From Candidatus Scalindua sp. SCAELEC01 (GTDB lineage Bacteria; Planctomycetota; Brocadiia; Brocadiales; Scalinduaceae): a DNA stretch of 64,000 bases. The DNA lies in the NCBI GenBank assembly GCA_004282745.1, contig SHMT01000006.1, forward strand, positions 1 to 64,000. Direction: 5' to 3'. The notes beneath the pieces were generated by a model. That model saw only the letters and a list, made by a program, of their open reading frames with translations, was not told the origin of the DNA and ran no database searches. A program made the translations under genes and the position numbers. Below are positions 44,291-55,430 of the stretch, piece by piece; within the stretch, counting starts at the first letter, position 1, and every line of letters begins with the position of its first letter.

Positions 44291-44821
44291 ATGTTTAAAG
44301 CGACAACAATATTAGCCGTACGGCACAAGGGAAAAATCTCGATAGGCGGCGATGGGCAGGTAACGATGAATTCTGTTGTTGTTAAGAAATCTGCTCGCAA
44401 GATACGAAAGTTATATCATGAGAAAGTAGCTGTGGGTTTTGCTGGCTCTGCTGCAGATGCATTTGCTCTTTTAGAGAGGTTTGAGTCTAAACTGGAGGAG
44501 TTCCAGGGAAATGTTTTGAGAAGTGCGCATGAACTTGCAAAAGACTGGCGTACAGACAAGGTATTAAGAAGGTTGGAATCTCTCTTGATAGCAGTTGACA
44601 AGGATTATTCTCTTTTGATATCGGGGAACGGAGAGATTATTGAACCGGATGATGGCATAATAGGTATTGGTTCTGGCGGACAGTATGCTACTGCCGCTGC
44701 GAGGGCTCTTGTAAAACATTCAGGCCTTGACGCAACACAAATAGTGGAAGAAGCGTTAAAAATAACCGCCGAGATTTGTGTATATACAAATGAAAGTATA
44801 CATGTGGAGGAGATTAAGTGA
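44291..44821 (+). CDS. hslV: ATP-dependent protease peptidase subunit HslV (ClpQ)
   Basis: 176 residues. The catalytic threonine follows a four-residue leader, MFKA then [10 protein letters not shown], so processing at Thr5 is expected. GGDGQVTM and KSARKIRKL are family hallmarks, and [15 protein letters not shown] marks the second half. It forms the proteolytic double hexamer. The stop codon overlaps the GTG start of hslU by four bases. Confidence 0.96.
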   Translation: MFKATTILAVRHKGKISIGGDGQVTMNSVVVKKSARKIRKLYHEKVAVGFAGSAADAFALLERFESKLEEFQGNVLRSAHELAKDWRTDKVLRRLESLLIAVDKDYSLLISGNGEIIEPDDGIIGIGSGGQYATAAARALVKHSGLDATQIVEEALKITAEICVYTNESIHVEEIK

Positions 44822-46164
44822 ACGATTTGACACCCAGGAAAATTGTTGCTGAATTGGATAAATATATAATAGGTCAAAAAGAGGCAAAAAGAGCTGTTGC
44901 TATTGCAATTAGGAATAGATGGAGGAGGCTTCAGCTTTCAAATGAGCTAAGGGAAGAGATTACGCCAAAAAATATTATCATGATTGGACCAACAGGTGTC
45001 GGGAAAACCGAAATAGCTCGCAGGATTGCAAACCTCGTGAAAGCTCCCTTTATCAAGGTTGAGGCATCCAAGTACACAGAAGTCGGTTATCATGGTCGAG
45101 ATGTAGAATCGATGATCAGGGATATTGTAGAGATAGCTGTCAATATGGTAAGAACGGAGCAGATGGAGAAGGTGAGTCAAAAAGCGGAGGTCAACACTGA
45201 AGAGCGGTTATTGGATATGCTGTTACCATTACCTGAAACAAAGGAGAAAACGGAGAATGAAGAGGGCAAAACGGGAATCGTTGAAAAACAGGAGACTACT
45301 CGCGAAAAATTTAGGAACCAGTTGAAACAAGGAAAGCTCGAAAACCGCACGGTAGAGATCAAGACCCAGGAAAAACCGGTTATTATGCAAGGTGTCATTG
45401 CCGGAATTGAGGAGATAGGTGTTGATTTTCAGAATGTTATTGAAAAGATGATGCCACAACGCGCGCAAGTAAAAAAGGTTTCCATTAGCGAAGCGAGAAA
45501 AATCCTCAAGCAAGAAGAGGCCGAAAAACTTATTGATAAGGACAAGGTCATTAAAGATGCCTTGTACCGTGCAGAGAATACGGGAATAATATTTATTGAT
45601 GAGTTAGATAAGGTTGCAAGCCGTGAATCTGGCCATGGACCCGATATATCACGTGAGGGAGTACAGAGAGATATTCTCCCTATTGTTGAAGGTTCCACTG
45701 TTGTAACCCGTTACGGCATGGTGAAGACTGATAGGATCCTGTTTATTGCCGCAGGAGCTTTCCATGTATCAAAGCCCTCAGATCTCATACCAGAACTTCA
45801 AGGCCGTTTTCCGATACGGGTAGAGCTTAAGGATCTGAGTAAAGAGGAGTTTATCAGGATACTTACAGAACCAAAAAATGCTCTGATAAAACAGTACACC
45901 GAGCTGTTAAAGACTGAAAAAGTAACCCTTCAATTTGGAAAAGATGCAATTGAAGAGATAACTGACATATCTGTGAAGATAAACGAGAGGAGTCAAAGTA
46001 TTGGTGCTAGAAGATTGCATACGGTCATGGAAAAATTATTAGAAGATGCATCTTTCGATGCTCCGGAATTAAATGGCAGTGTTATAAAAGTTGACGCTGA
46101 CTATGTGAAGGAAAAGATGAAAGAGATCATAAAAGATGAGGATTTAACGAAATATATTCTCTAA
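44818..46164 (+). CDS. hslU: ATP-dependent protease ATPase subunit HslU (ClpY)
   Basis: 448 residues starting with GTG. The N-domain is [20 protein letters not shown], Walker A is [13 protein letters not shown], the pore loop VGYHGRDV follows, and Walker B is [11 protein letters not shown]. An intermediate domain rich in Lys, Glu and Gln (about 120-230) separates the halves. The C-terminal DLTKYIL is the tail that docks into HslV. It unfolds substrates and feeds them to HslV. Translational coupling with hslV is shown by the GTGA overlap. Confidence 0.96.
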   Translation: MNDLTPRKIVAELDKYIIGQKEAKRAVAIAIRNRWRRLQLSNELREEITPKNIIMIGPTGVGKTEIARRIANLVKAPFIKVEASKYTEVGYHGRDVESMIRDIVEIAVNMVRTEQMEKVSQKAEVNTEERLLDMLLPLPETKEKTENEEGKTGIVEKQETTREKFRNQLKQGKLENRTVEIKTQEKPVIMQGVIAGIEEIGVDFQNVIEKMMPQRAQVKKVSISEARKILKQEEAEKLIDKDKVIKDALYRAENTGIIFIDELDKVASRESGHGPDISREGVQRDILPIVEGSTVVTRYGMVKTDRILFIAAGAFHVSKPSDLIPELQGRFPIRVELKDLSKEEFIRILTEPKNALIKQYTELLKTEKVTLQFGKDAIEEITDISVKINERSQSIGARRLHTVMEKLLEDASFDAPELNGSVIKVDADYVKEKMKEIIKDEDLTKYIL

Positions 46165-46321
46165 TTAGTGGTAATTCCACATATCACGTTAATGTAAAAA
46201 CAATTTTTATTCATCTCATAATGGTTTTCGGATAAAATTGAGCGAGTAAAGTCCTCGGAGTCTGGGGATACCTTCACCAAGATTTGGTTTTCGGTTTTAG
46301 TATACCAATAGAGAATTATCT

Positions 46322-48109
46322 ATGCAAAATATACAGTTAGAATATGATAACGTTCGACTGCCTGTCAAAGGATTATTGGAAAAAGGGATTGAAGGGAAAC
46401 ATGAGCTTACATCTATCATTCAAAAAATAATCTTACAGTTAAATGACGGTTATGAATTTGGCATGGGGTTGGCTGAAGAGTGGGTCCATTATTTAACTTT
46501 GCTCGTTAATGGCTATAGCAATAATTTATCAAATCCCTATTCTGATTTGGTAAATTACAAAATTGAGACTCTTTCTGAAAGTTCAGAGTATTTAACCGAA
46601 GTTGAAACAATTAAAGTACTTGGAAAAACACCTACCACACCTTTAGAGGAAACTACTCTAAACAATCTCCCTCTCATGAGTAAGACAATATGTATTATTG
46701 CGATAGGGGGTACAGATACGACTTTTTATAAAGGGTTATCAAAATCTGATCTCGAAATTTTTAACAGAGAATTATACTCTCCTGAATTATATTCTCTCTT
46801 TAAAAATCATAATTCCGAAGAATTTATCCCCAGGGGTTTAAGCGCAAAAAAAGATAAAGAGGGAAACTATCTTTCTAATGTTGAGAGTATGATTATGCAT
46901 GCCTACTGTTCCGGTATCCGACATGTTGCCGTAATCGCAAATTCCAAATCGTGCAAGCCAATTAATGAATACCTGAAAAAACGACTGAATTATTTAAAGG
47001 ATTTAAAGGTTATCGTTACTGTCCAACCTCTTTTACCTATGATTAAGGCGTGCAATAAGGCAAAAGAGTTTGTGATTTCCGCAGAAAATGGCGGTTATCC
47101 TGGTGGACACGGCCATGGTTTTAAATATTGTCTGAGAAATAGCGATATCCAGAATGTGATAAAGGATGAAAATTTAGAGTTCTTTATCTTTAGTAATGGT
47201 GACAATGGGGTGGTATTAAACTGGGGGGCAAACCATTTTATAACAGCAATTCATGAAATGAAGAGCTTGGAAGAAGATCCAAAATATAAAAATCTGCGAA
47301 TCGCTTTCTTTCTGGTATGGGAATACTTAAGAAAGGGAGGGTTCTCCTTTTTGCTGAAAAACAGGTCTACGGGAGATTATATTACACAAATCTTTGAGGC
47401 AGAACTTGCAGAAAAAAGCGGTGCAGATATTGAACAGTTAAAAAAATCCAGGGGTGCTTATAATACAAATGTAGCAACCGGAAATTTGAGAAATGTTTTG
47501 TCACATTTTGATACTATCCCAATGGCTTTAAAGAAAAAAGAGAAGGATGGCTCTATTCATTATTTGTTTGAAGCCTCCTTGGCTACAGCCATTACAACAC
47601 ACCAGGATTCTGAAGGTGTCTCATTTTTCGATAATCACGCAGCACTTAATATCTTAGGACCGAAAGAGGCTAAATATCAACATTGGAACCATATCGCAAC
47701 AAGGAAAAGAGATGATTTTTTTGCTTTTTTCTCTTCAATTTTTAAAATAGTTACCAAGGTGACAAAATATGGAACTGCACTATGCATTGTTACGCAGAGA
47801 GATGCAACACATAACTATCCACTCTTAAAGGGTAATTTTGTTGATCAAAGCATACTGAATTCAAAAGCTTTTTTTGATATTTTTAAAGACGCCTTTTTAG
47901 ATGTTGATGATTTCAGCGGTACTTTAACCATCAATTTATTAAAGCAAAACAATAGCTCTCAGGGACGGATAAAGTTTGAAGGAGATATCAAACTGATTGG
48001 CACAGGTGAAATTTCTATTTCTGTTCCTGCCGGAAAACTCTGGATTATCAAAGACAAGACAATTGATACCCAAAATAGTGTGTATAAAGTGGAATTTCCT
48101 ATGGAGTGA
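46322..48109 (+). CDS. Divergent UDP-sugar pyrophosphorylase-like nucleotidyltransferase
   Basis: 595 residues, soluble. Segments resemble the UDPGP (UGPase/UAP1) fold: an N-terminal beta strand with ICIIAIGGTDTTFY in place of the usual GGxGTRxG loop, then YPGGHGHGFK near residue 258 (compare PPGHGD in UGPases). FSNGDNGVVLNWG near 295 sits at the usual metal Asp/Asn site, and the C-terminus ends in beta-strand sequence GDIKLIGTGEISISV. If the assignment is right it would make UDP-glucose or UDP-N-acetylhexosamine from UTP and a sugar-1-phosphate. The missing canonical loop makes specificity or even activity uncertain. It stands alone downstream of hslVU. Confidence 0.5.
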   Translation: MQNIQLEYDNVRLPVKGLLEKGIEGKHELTSIIQKIILQLNDGYEFGMGLAEEWVHYLTLLVNGYSNNLSNPYSDLVNYKIETLSESSEYLTEVETIKVLGKTPTTPLEETTLNNLPLMSKTICIIAIGGTDTTFYKGLSKSDLEIFNRELYSPELYSLFKNHNSEEFIPRGLSAKKDKEGNYLSNVESMIMHAYCSGIRHVAVIANSKSCKPINEYLKKRLNYLKDLKVIVTVQPLLPMIKACNKAKEFVISAENGGYPGGHGHGFKYCLRNSDIQNVIKDENLEFFIFSNGDNGVVLNWGANHFITAIHEMKSLEEDPKYKNLRIAFFLVWEYLRKGGFSFLLKNRSTGDYITQIFEAELAEKSGADIEQLKKSRGAYNTNVATGNLRNVLSHFDTIPMALKKKEKDGSIHYLFEASLATAITTHQDSEGVSFFDNHAALNILGPKEAKYQHWNHIATRKRDDFFAFFSSIFKIVTKVTKYGTALCIVTQRDATHNYPLLKGNFVDQSILNSKAFFDIFKDAFLDVDDFSGTLTINLLKQNNSSQGRIKFEGDIKLIGTGEISISVPAGKLWIIKDKTIDTQNSVYKVEFPME

Positions 48110-48120
48110 GCCTGTTTTTC

Positions 48121-48203
48121 CTCACGCCAAGGCGTAAAGAACGCAAAGGGGATTCACTTTTGTACCATGTTTTTTCTTAGCGAACTTTGCGGCTTTGCGT
48201 GAG
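48121..48203. repeat. Imperfect inverted repeat of the CACGCAAAG type
   Basis: Left arm 48121-48143 and right arm 48181-48203 match as reverse complements at about 18 of 23 positions, around a loop that carries TTTTTTCTTAG. Short 'acgcaaag' repeats of this kind occur dispersed in many bacterial genomes. It could serve as a terminator for the preceding gene. The remainder up to 48331 shows nothing else. Confidence 0.5.
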
Positions 48204-48331
48204 AATGAGTAAATGCATCTGAAATTCTCATTTTAAACACTACAAACATAACAGCTTCTAAAACACAGACAACGTGTTTGTCATAGAAAGACTATACATA
48301 AAGTTCTTTTTTCTGAATCCTTACTACCATC

Positions 48332-48724
48332 ATGTCTGAGCTACCTGGTCCATTGAAGTTTTTTGGATTCTCGAGAAGAGAAATGGTTGCAACCTTTTTC
48401 CTCGTCACCTCTCTCCTCATTGGAATAGGAATTAAATATTCAATAGACCAACACTGGTGGCTTCCAAAAACAGAGGTAGTGGACATTGATCCTGAATCAA
48501 TTAAATTAAAGATTGACCTTAACAGGGCTGAATGGTATGAACTTATTATATTGCCTGGTATCGGTGAGAAAAGGGCTAAAACGATCATTGAATACCGGAA
48601 AGAGAAAGGTCCTTTTCTGACCTTAGAGCAATTGTGTGAAGTTGATGGTGTCGGCGTGGGAACAGTAAAAAAAATTAAAGAGCTGGTCTTTATCAATGAG
48701 CGAAGAGAAGGAACTAATCGATAA
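48332..48724 (+). CDS. ComEA-like membrane-anchored helix-hairpin-helix protein
   Basis: 130 residues. The N-terminal membrane helix is at about 19-36. The C-terminal half is a ComEA-type HhH domain: KIDLNRAEWYELIILPGIGEK (positions ~66-86), AKTIIEYRKEKGPFLTLEQL and VDGVGVGTVKKIKELVF. In competent bacteria ComEA binds double-stranded DNA at the cell surface for uptake. Many genomes carry similar proteins without competence genes, and no comEC is in the window. It may simply bind DNA outside the membrane. There is no clear ribosome-binding site. Confidence 0.88.
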   Translation: MSELPGPLKFFGFSRREMVATFFLVTSLLIGIGIKYSIDQHWWLPKTEVVDIDPESIKLKIDLNRAEWYELIILPGIGEKRAKTIIEYRKEKGPFLTLEQLCEVDGVGVGTVKKIKELVFINERREGTNR

Positions 48725-48895
48725 AATTTTCTGCCCAAAAGGCTTATCCATGCCCACTATGGAATCGGCTCATAGGCAAACATATCCAACCGCACGTTAG
48801 CTTTGATTTAACGTATAGTCTTTCAATGATTATTATCCCAATAAATAGACTGATACAGAAGAGGTAATTCGTCCCGGAAGGAAGTGAGATCATTT

Positions 48896-50116
48896 ATGGA
48901 AAAGAATAAACTATTTGAGAATATGTGGGTGAGGGCCATCATAGGGTTTTGTATAATTGTTCTTTTCTTTTTCTTGGGTTATTTCCTCAGAGGGATCTTA
49001 ATCTCTCTCTTTCTTGCCTTCACACTAGCGTACATTTTTGATCCGGTCGTGGACTTTATTTCAGGCACAAGGATCTTCTTTTCAAAGAGGTACGTCCCAC
49101 GTGGTCTCGCAATAGGAGTGCTTTTAACGGGTCTCTTCTTGATTATGGGGGGATTATTAACATACACGATTCCTAAAACGATTACGGGTATTCAGCACGT
49201 TGGAACTGTCCTCAAGGACCATTACCCAAAATACCAGGAGGGTGTGGAAAAAATTATTGAAGAATACCGTGATACTGAGATTGGAGCATTCCTTATCGTA
49301 CAGCTCGAAGGTAAGACTGCTGGAAAAGAAGATTCCAGAAATAAGGAGCAGGCAGCGGGAGAAACACCACCTTCAACTGAAAAACCGTCCACTTCCACTC
49401 GCTTTTCCATTCCACAATCCATACTCAATTTGAAGAGATATATACCGGAGGCAATAAATTTTTCGATAAAGATTTTTAAAAATATATTCTTTAGTACGTT
49501 TGGTTTTTTTGGGATAATTATGAACATCCTTCTGTTTGGGGTTGTAACGGTATATCTCTTAAAGGATTTTGATATCATCATAGCAAAGGGTAGAGAATTG
49601 TTGCCACTTGATAAAAAAGAGAAGGTTTCCGATATGTTTACCAAGATAGACGAAAATCTCAGGGCATTTTTTAGAGGACAGATAACGGTTTGTGTAATCC
49701 TGACATTCATTTATGGAACCGGGCTTACCATAATCGGGATACCCATGTCTTATCTGTTGGCCGTTATGGGGGGATTTGGAAACATCATACCCTACATTGG
49801 TATATGCTTTGGTCTTGTACCCGCCCTTATTCTCTGCTATATCCAATTTCAAGATATCACCCATTTACTTTTGGTAGGAACGGTTTTTGGTATCGGACAA
49901 TTTTTTGAGGGTACGCTGATAACGCCAAAGATTGTGGGCACTAAACTCGGCCTCAATCCCGTGGCCATTATCCTTGCAATACTCGTGTGCAGTCAATTAT
50001 TGGGTTTTTTGGGGCTTTTGCTCGCCGTACCCATTTTGTCCGTTTGTAAGGTATTAATAGATGAAGGTATTGTCAAATATAAGGGTACAGACTTTTTTCG
50101 AGGAAGTAAAGGGTGA
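48896..50116 (+). CDS. AI-2E/PerM-family permease
   Basis: 406 residues from ATG 48896. A GTG at 48884 would add four residues, but GGAAGGAAG would then abut it. Hydrophobic helices flank a soluble insert (about 125-160, Lys/Ser/Pro/Glu-rich). The conserved C-half is PYIGICFGLVPALILCYIQF and GTLITPKIVGTKLGLNPVAI. Family members move AI-2 or act as Na+/H+ transporters, so the substrate cannot be stated. It lies 24 bases before uvrB and may be co-transcribed with uvrB and nadC. Confidence 0.92.
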   Translation: MEKNKLFENMWVRAIIGFCIIVLFFFLGYFLRGILISLFLAFTLAYIFDPVVDFISGTRIFFSKRYVPRGLAIGVLLTGLFLIMGGLLTYTIPKTITGIQHVGTVLKDHYPKYQEGVEKIIEEYRDTEIGAFLIVQLEGKTAGKEDSRNKEQAAGETPPSTEKPSTSTRFSIPQSILNLKRYIPEAINFSIKIFKNIFFSTFGFFGIIMNILLFGVVTVYLLKDFDIIIAKGRELLPLDKKEKVSDMFTKIDENLRAFFRGQITVCVILTFIYGTGLTIIGIPMSYLLAVMGGFGNIIPYIGICFGLVPALILCYIQFQDITHLLLVGTVFGIGQFFEGTLITPKIVGTKLGLNPVAIILAILVCSQLLGFLGLLLAVPILSVCKVLIDEGIVKYKGTDFFRGSKG

Positions 50117-50140
50117 GTCAAAGAGTCTTATGGGGAAAAA

Positions 50141-52132
50141 ATGTCAATTTTTAAATTAGTAGCGGAATTCGAACCTCAAGGTGATCAACCCGAGGCAATT
50201 AAAACGTTAACAAACGGATTTAAGGCTGGGAATAAAGAGCAGACCCTTTTAGGGGTAACTGGTTCTGGTAAGACGTTTACGATGGCCAATGTTATTGCTG
50301 AATTAGGAAAACCGACACTTGTGATGTCACACAATAAGACCCTTGCAGCCCAACTGTATAGTGAGTTTAAAGAGTTCTTCCCCGACAACGCAGTTGGTTA
50401 TTTCGTTAGTTACTACGATTATTACCAACCCGAGGCGTATATTCCCCAGAGAGATATCTATATTGAAAAGGAGGCAACCATAAACCAGGAAATCGATCGC
50501 CTTCGCCTGGCAGCGACAAGTGCTCTCATGACTCGCAAAGATGTAATACTGGTGGCAAGTGTATCGTGTATCTATGGTTTAGGGTCTCCCGAAGAGTATA
50601 GGGAGATGTACGTCCACTTAAAGAGAGGAGAAGAGATAGAACGTAATGTACTCTTAACCAAATTTATAGATATCCTTTATGAAAGAGATGATGTAAAATT
50701 TGAACGAGGGGTGTTCCGTGTACATGGCGATGTCATTGAGCTGTATCCAGCCTATGAAGAATTTGCATACCGTATTGAGCTGTTTGGGGATGAGATAGAC
50801 AAACTTTCAATTATTGATCCATTGACAGGTGATAGGCTTCATGAATTGGAAGAGATCTCTATTTACCCCGCCAAGCACTTTGTGATGCCTGAAGGGAAAG
50901 TTGAAAAAGTTGTCGAGTCAATTGAGATTGAACTCAATGCCTGGTTGAAGGAACTCCGCTCTCAAAACAGAGATTTTGAGGCACAGCGTTTAGAAGCAAA
51001 GACCCGTTATGATATGGAAATGCTCTCTGAGATAGGGTATTGTCACGGTATAGAAAACTACTCTCGACATATAAGTGGTCGTGCCCCCGGAGAGCGTCCT
51101 TATACATTATTAGATTATCTGCCTGATGATTACTTCCTTATTATTGATGAGTCCCACGTTGCTACACCTCAGATTAGGGGAATGTATCATGGTGACCGAT
51201 CACGCAAGGAAACCTTGGTAAAGCATGGGTTTAGACTCCCTTCAGCATTGGACAACAGGCCTTTACGTTTTGATGAATGGGAAACAATGATTAATCAAGT
51301 TTTATATGTATCTGCAACGCCTTCAGAGTATGAATTATCCAAATGTAATGGTAAAGTTGTTGAACAAATCATAAGGCCTACCGGCCTTCTCGATCCTATC
51401 GTCAGGGTGTTGCCTGCAAAAACACAAGTCAAAGACTTACTCAAACAGATTAAAAAGAGGGTGATCAAAAAAGAGCGCGTTATCGTTACAACGTTAACAA
51501 AACGGTTGGCAGAAGATTTATATGAATATATAAGCGAAGAGGGGTACAGTGGAATGTACCTGCATTCAGAACTCAATGCCATTGAACGTGTTGAAATACT
51601 GAGAGATCTTCGACTCGGAAAGTTTGACGTCGTAATTGGCGTAAACCTCCTGCGAGAAGGGTTAGATTTGCCTGAGGTGTCATTGGCTGCAATACTTGAC
51701 GCGGACAAAGAGGGTTTTCTTCGTTCTGAAACATCACTTGTTCAGACAATTGGGAGAACCGCCAGAAACGTGAATGCAGAGGTAATCCTCTATGGAGATA
51801 AGGTTACACGGTCCATGCAAAAGGCAATTGAAGAAACGGAGAGAAGACGTAAGATTCAGATGAAATATAATAAACAACACAATATCACACCACAGACTAT
51901 TCGTAAGGGAATCAGAAAAAGCATTGATGAAGAGATTGCCTCTAGGAAAGTTGTGAGAGAGATGGTCAAAGAAGAAGAGAATGTGTATATAACACAAGAA
52001 TATATGCGAGAGCTTGAGGAAGAGATGCTTAACGCAGCACGCGAATTGCAATTCGAGAAAGCGGCAGAAATCAGAGACAGAATCACCCAGTTGCAGACAG
52101 AAGTTGGAGATTTACATGCCGGTACAGTTTGA
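50141..52132 (+). CDS. uvrB: Excinuclease ABC subunit B
   Basis: 663 residues. Walker A is [14 protein letters not shown], the damage-binding beta-hairpin [19 protein letters not shown]-like [15 protein letters not shown], helicase motif QTIGRTARN, and the C-terminal UVR domain is [23 protein letters not shown] (read as two segments). It acts with UvrA and UvrC in nucleotide-excision repair, loading onto damaged DNA after UvrA. GGGGAAAAA precedes ATG 50141. The last 17 bases overlap nadC. Confidence 0.97.
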   Translation: MSIFKLVAEFEPQGDQPEAIKTLTNGFKAGNKEQTLLGVTGSGKTFTMANVIAELGKPTLVMSHNKTLAAQLYSEFKEFFPDNAVGYFVSYYDYYQPEAYIPQRDIYIEKEATINQEIDRLRLAATSALMTRKDVILVASVSCIYGLGSPEEYREMYVHLKRGEEIERNVLLTKFIDILYERDDVKFERGVFRVHGDVIELYPAYEEFAYRIELFGDEIDKLSIIDPLTGDRLHELEEISIYPAKHFVMPEGKVEKVVESIEIELNAWLKELRSQNRDFEAQRLEAKTRYDMEMLSEIGYCHGIENYSRHISGRAPGERPYTLLDYLPDDYFLIIDESHVATPQIRGMYHGDRSRKETLVKHGFRLPSALDNRPLRFDEWETMINQVLYVSATPSEYELSKCNGKVVEQIIRPTGLLDPIVRVLPAKTQVKDLLKQIKKRVIKKERVIVTTLTKRLAEDLYEYISEEGYSGMYLHSELNAIERVEILRDLRLGKFDVVIGVNLLREGLDLPEVSLAAILDADKEGFLRSETSLVQTIGRTARNVNAEVILYGDKVTRSMQKAIEETERRRKIQMKYNKQHNITPQTIRKGIRKSIDEEIASRKVVREMVKEEENVYITQEYMRELEEEMLNAARELQFEKAAEIRDRITQLQTEVGDLHAGTV

Positions 52133-53045
52133 GACAGATCAGATAAAAGAGATTGTTCGCTTGGCCCTGAACGAAGACATCGGTAGCGGAGATATTACCT
52201 CAAGAATCTTTGTGCCGGAAAGATCTGAGACAGAAGGGACCTTTGTGGCCAAGGAATCTGGCATTCTCGCAGGCTTACCTGTTGCCGAATATGTCCTTTC
52301 TCAAATAGACAAAGAGGTAACATTTACACCGAATATTGAAGATGGGGTTAAAATTGAAAAGGGTACAAAAATAGCAAAAATAGAGGGTTCTACAATCTCT
52401 ATACTAACAGCGGAGAGACTGGTGCTCAACTTTTTACAAAGACTTTCAGGTATTGCGACAATGACAAACAGCTTTGTTGAAAGAGTAAAGGGTTACTCAA
52501 CACGGATTATGGACACACGAAAGACCACTCCGGGACTGCGCCATTTAGAACGGTATGCCGTTCAGGTTGGGGGTGGCCATAATCATAGAATGGGACTGTA
52601 TGATCAGATTTTGGTGAAAGATAATCATCTTAAAATTATTGAAGCTGATACACTTGATAGACAAAACCGGGACGTACCGAGGGGTAAAAGTGTGTCGAAA
52701 ATTCACAGGCTTGTGCAAAGAGCCAGAGAATTGACGAAAAATGAAGTCCTTATAGAGGTAGAAATTGAAGACATTGGCATCATCAAAACAGTCTTGGAAG
52801 CCGGTGTTGACATTGTTATGTTAGATAATATGAGTCCATCAGAAATGGTAAAAGCCATAAAGATCATTAAAGAACATGACGCGGTTGAAAAAAAAACCAT
52901 AATGAAACAGACGTTGATAGAGGCTTCAGGCAATATTTCACTTGATAATATTGAAGCGTATGCAAAGACCGGCGTAGATAGAATCTCCGTCGGGAGGATC
53001 ACCCACTCAGCAAATGCACTTGACATATCCTTGGATTTCTCATAA
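52116..53045 (+). CDS. nadC: Nicotinate-nucleotide pyrophosphorylase (quinolinate phosphoribosyltransferase)
   Basis: 309 residues from ATG 52116. A longer frame to 52014 overlaps uvrB and is not supported. QPRTase motifs: [63 protein letters not shown] and [12 protein letters not shown]. It converts quinolinate and PRPP to nicotinate mononucleotide in NAD synthesis. The partner nadB lies convergently only 117 bases away, so the two steps of the de novo pathway are linked. Confidence 0.95.
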   Translation: MPVQFETDQIKEIVRLALNEDIGSGDITSRIFVPERSETEGTFVAKESGILAGLPVAEYVLSQIDKEVTFTPNIEDGVKIEKGTKIAKIEGSTISILTAERLVLNFLQRLSGIATMTNSFVERVKGYSTRIMDTRKTTPGLRHLERYAVQVGGGHNHRMGLYDQILVKDNHLKIIEADTLDRQNRDVPRGKSVSKIHRLVQRARELTKNEVLIEVEIEDIGIIKTVLEAGVDIVMLDNMSPSEMVKAIKIIKEHDAVEKKTIMKQTLIEASGNISLDNIEAYAKTGVDRISVGRITHSANALDISLDFS

Positions 53046-53162
53046 CTCAATATAAAATTAGTGACCCATTATATCCAAAAAGGATAGAAAGGAATACATG
53101 CCACGAAATTCCAAAGGTGATAGAACAAATATCCCAAACATACCTGACTCATGAGAAATTGA

Positions 53163-54797
53163 TCAACACGATTCAAAGTTGTATTTACCTTTACATACCG
53201 TTATATGCTTTTTCCACTTTTCATCATCACATTCAGGAAAATCTAAACGATAGTGAACGCCCCTTGATTCAGATCTTTTTGAGGCTGAGATACAAATTAA
53301 CCTGGTAACAGTTAACATATTCTGGACTTCCCAACCAAGAGGAGTCGAAAATTCATTGTCGATAATATATTTAGACCAGTGAGTAATATTTCTTACCGCT
53401 TCAGCAATGTATTTACCCTCCCTTTCAATACCAATATTGCGCCACATGATACTTCTGAGGGAATTTATTACATCTTCTAAATCGAGTTCTCCATATCTAC
53501 TGTTTTGTAATGATTTTTGGACAAAACAAGATGATAAATCTCCTGTCTTCTTATTATCCGATCTTGAACTGATATGTTTTCCGATCCTGTTACCAAAAAC
53601 CAAACCCTCGAGTAGTGAGTTGCTGCCCAAACGGTTTGCACCATGCAATCCCGAACATGCCACTTCACCAGACGCATATAAATTTTTAATGTTTGTCCTA
53701 CCCTGTTTATCTACTTTCACACCACCGATAATATAATGGGCACTTGGATGCACCGGTATCAATTCTTTGGTTATATCGATACCAAATGAGGCACAAAGTT
53801 TATTTATTTTAGGAAATCTTTTACAGAGCTTCTCTTTGGGAATATGTCTCACATCAAGAAAAACGTGGGTATAATTTGTCTTCCGTATCTCATGTAAAAT
53901 GCTCTTACTAACAATATCTCTCGGAGCCAATTCTGCTTTTGGGTCGTATTTAGGCATAAATCTCTCGCCATACTTGTTTCTTAAAATTCCACCCTCTCCT
54001 CGTACCGTCTCTGAAATAAGGATTCTCTCTGCTCCAACAACATAGAGGGTTGTCGGATGAAATTGCATAAATTCCAGATCCTGAAGTACCGCTCCAGCGC
54101 GATAAGCCATTGCAATCCCATCACCAGTTGATACTTCCGGATTTGAAGTCTCTCGGTAAACCTGTCCACAACCACCCGAAGCTAATACGACGGATTTAGC
54201 ACGTATAATTATTTTTCCCTCTTTTTCTCTCCAAGCCAGAATACCTTTACAAGAGTTATTCTCTATGAGAAAATCAATAGCAAACATATACTCAAAAACT
54301 TCAATGTTCGGATGGTTTAATACAACATTTATGAGAGTATCTTCGATCTCTTTACCCGTTGAATCTCCTCTTGCTCGAAGTATTCTCGTAAAGCTATGCC
54401 CTCCTTCTTTGGTACAGACTAATTCACCATTTTCTTTATCAAAGTTTGCACCCCACTTTATTAATTCTTCTATTCGTTCCGGTCCTTCACGTACTACGCC
54501 ACTCACTATTTCCTTATCACAAAGACCATGACCGGTATCAAGTGTATCGTTAATATGTTTTGTAAAACTGTCCTTGGGACTTATACATGCTGCTATTCCT
54601 CCTTGTGCATATTCGGTACTGTTTTCGTTAATTTTCGACTTCGAAACAATTAAGACAGACCCTCCTTCTGCCGCATGAATGGCAGCACTCAAACCACCAA
54701 CCCCACTACCTATGATAAGCGTATCAGTATAAATATGTTTCAATCTATTACTATCAAACGAAACTAAATAATTTTTAAATACCTTTTCTGTCGTCAT
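53163..54797 (-). CDS. nadB: L-aspartate oxidase
   Basis: 544 residues. An unusual 25-residue start precedes the FAD dinucleotide motif TLIIGSGVGGLSAAIHAAEG. Next come SKINENSTEYAQGGIAA, HTLDTGHGL-like sequence (here NDTLDTGHGLCDKEIV), FMQFHPTTLY, RGEGGILRN with AELAPRDIVSKSI, and GGVKVDKQGRTN with ANRLGSNSLLEGLVFG. All match the succinate-dehydrogenase/aspartate-oxidase flavoprotein fold. The reaction is aspartate to iminoaspartate, the first step to quinolinate. AAGAG lies close to ATG 54797. It is convergent with nadC, so the two cannot share a transcript. Confidence 0.95.
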   Translation of the reverse strand: MTTEKVFKNYLVSFDSNRLKHIYTDTLIIGSGVGGLSAAIHAAEGGSVLIVSKSKINENSTEYAQGGIAACISPKDSFTKHINDTLDTGHGLCDKEIVSGVVREGPERIEELIKWGANFDKENGELVCTKEGGHSFTRILRARGDSTGKEIEDTLINVVLNHPNIEVFEYMFAIDFLIENNSCKGILAWREKEGKIIIRAKSVVLASGGCGQVYRETSNPEVSTGDGIAMAYRAGAVLQDLEFMQFHPTTLYVVGAERILISETVRGEGGILRNKYGERFMPKYDPKAELAPRDIVSKSILHEIRKTNYTHVFLDVRHIPKEKLCKRFPKINKLCASFGIDITKELIPVHPSAHYIIGGVKVDKQGRTNIKNLYASGEVACSGLHGANRLGSNSLLEGLVFGNRIGKHISSRSDNKKTGDLSSCFVQKSLQNSRYGELDLEDVINSLRSIMWRNIGIEREGKYIAEAVRNITHWSKYIIDNEFSTPLGWEVQNMLTVTRLICISASKRSESRGVHYRLDFPECDDEKWKKHITVCKGKYNFESC

Positions 54798-54962
54798 TCT
54801 CTTGCCGAGTTAAACAAATCTCAAAATTTTAGAGGGATTATTGCGTTGCTGATAAAGATGATCTTAAATTGTTGCTACAGATATTGATTCTTAAAAGGTG
54901 GGATAATATCATTCTTTAAAGGCTCCCTTTTTTTCGAACGGTTCACGGGTATCCTCCTCCGA

Positions 54963-55427
54963 CTATTCATCTATTACTCTCACCTCACAGGTAACTCTTT
55001 CCTGAATTTCAGCGACAGCAGATCCAAATAAAAATCTCGACATACTCAATCTTTTCCTTCTTGTAACTAAGATGAGGCTCACATTTTCTGCTTCAGCTAC
55101 TGCCAACGCCTCTTCGATAAATGTACCTTTTCTTATAATCGACTTAAACTCTAAACCCCTACTTTTTGCCATCTCTTCAATCTCTGCTACTTTTTCCCTG
55201 CCCTGAACAGAATATTCTTCCAATACTGCATTAAAGAGACTCTCGGTAGGTTTTCCACCAATCCAACCATCTTCTCTCATTTTTTCCAATATCTTCTGAG
55301 GAATCTCTTCATCAATAACGAAGAGTATAATCAAAGGAATGTTTCCCTTGCTTGCAACGTCAATTGCCTCTTTAATACACTTATTTGATCTTCTTGTCGT
55401 TGAAAGTATTAATAGTAATTTATCCAT
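54963..55427 (-). CDS. Universal stress protein (UspA family)
   Basis: 154 residues, one Usp domain. It starts MDKLLLILSTTRRSNKCIKE and has the ligand-like segment LILVTRRKRLSMSRFLFGSA near the C-terminus, close to the ATP-binding pattern G-2x-G-9x-G(S/T) but not an exact match. It begins three bases after the DASS transporter stop, so it is co-transcribed and may regulate that transporter, a pairing common in other bacteria. Confidence 0.9.
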   Translation of the reverse strand: MDKLLLILSTTRRSNKCIKEAIDVASKGNIPLIILFVIDEEIPQKILEKMREDGWIGGKPTESLFNAVLEEYSVQGREKVAEIEEMAKSRGLEFKSIIRKGTFIEEALAVAEAENVSLILVTRRKRLSMSRFLFGSAVAEIQERVTCEVRVIDE

Positions 55428-55430
55428 TCT

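Noticed and set aside
52014-52115. 5' extension of nadC inside uvrB
   Set aside because: Out of the conserved QPRTase region and overlapping the UvrB C-terminal domain. ATG 52116 fits better.
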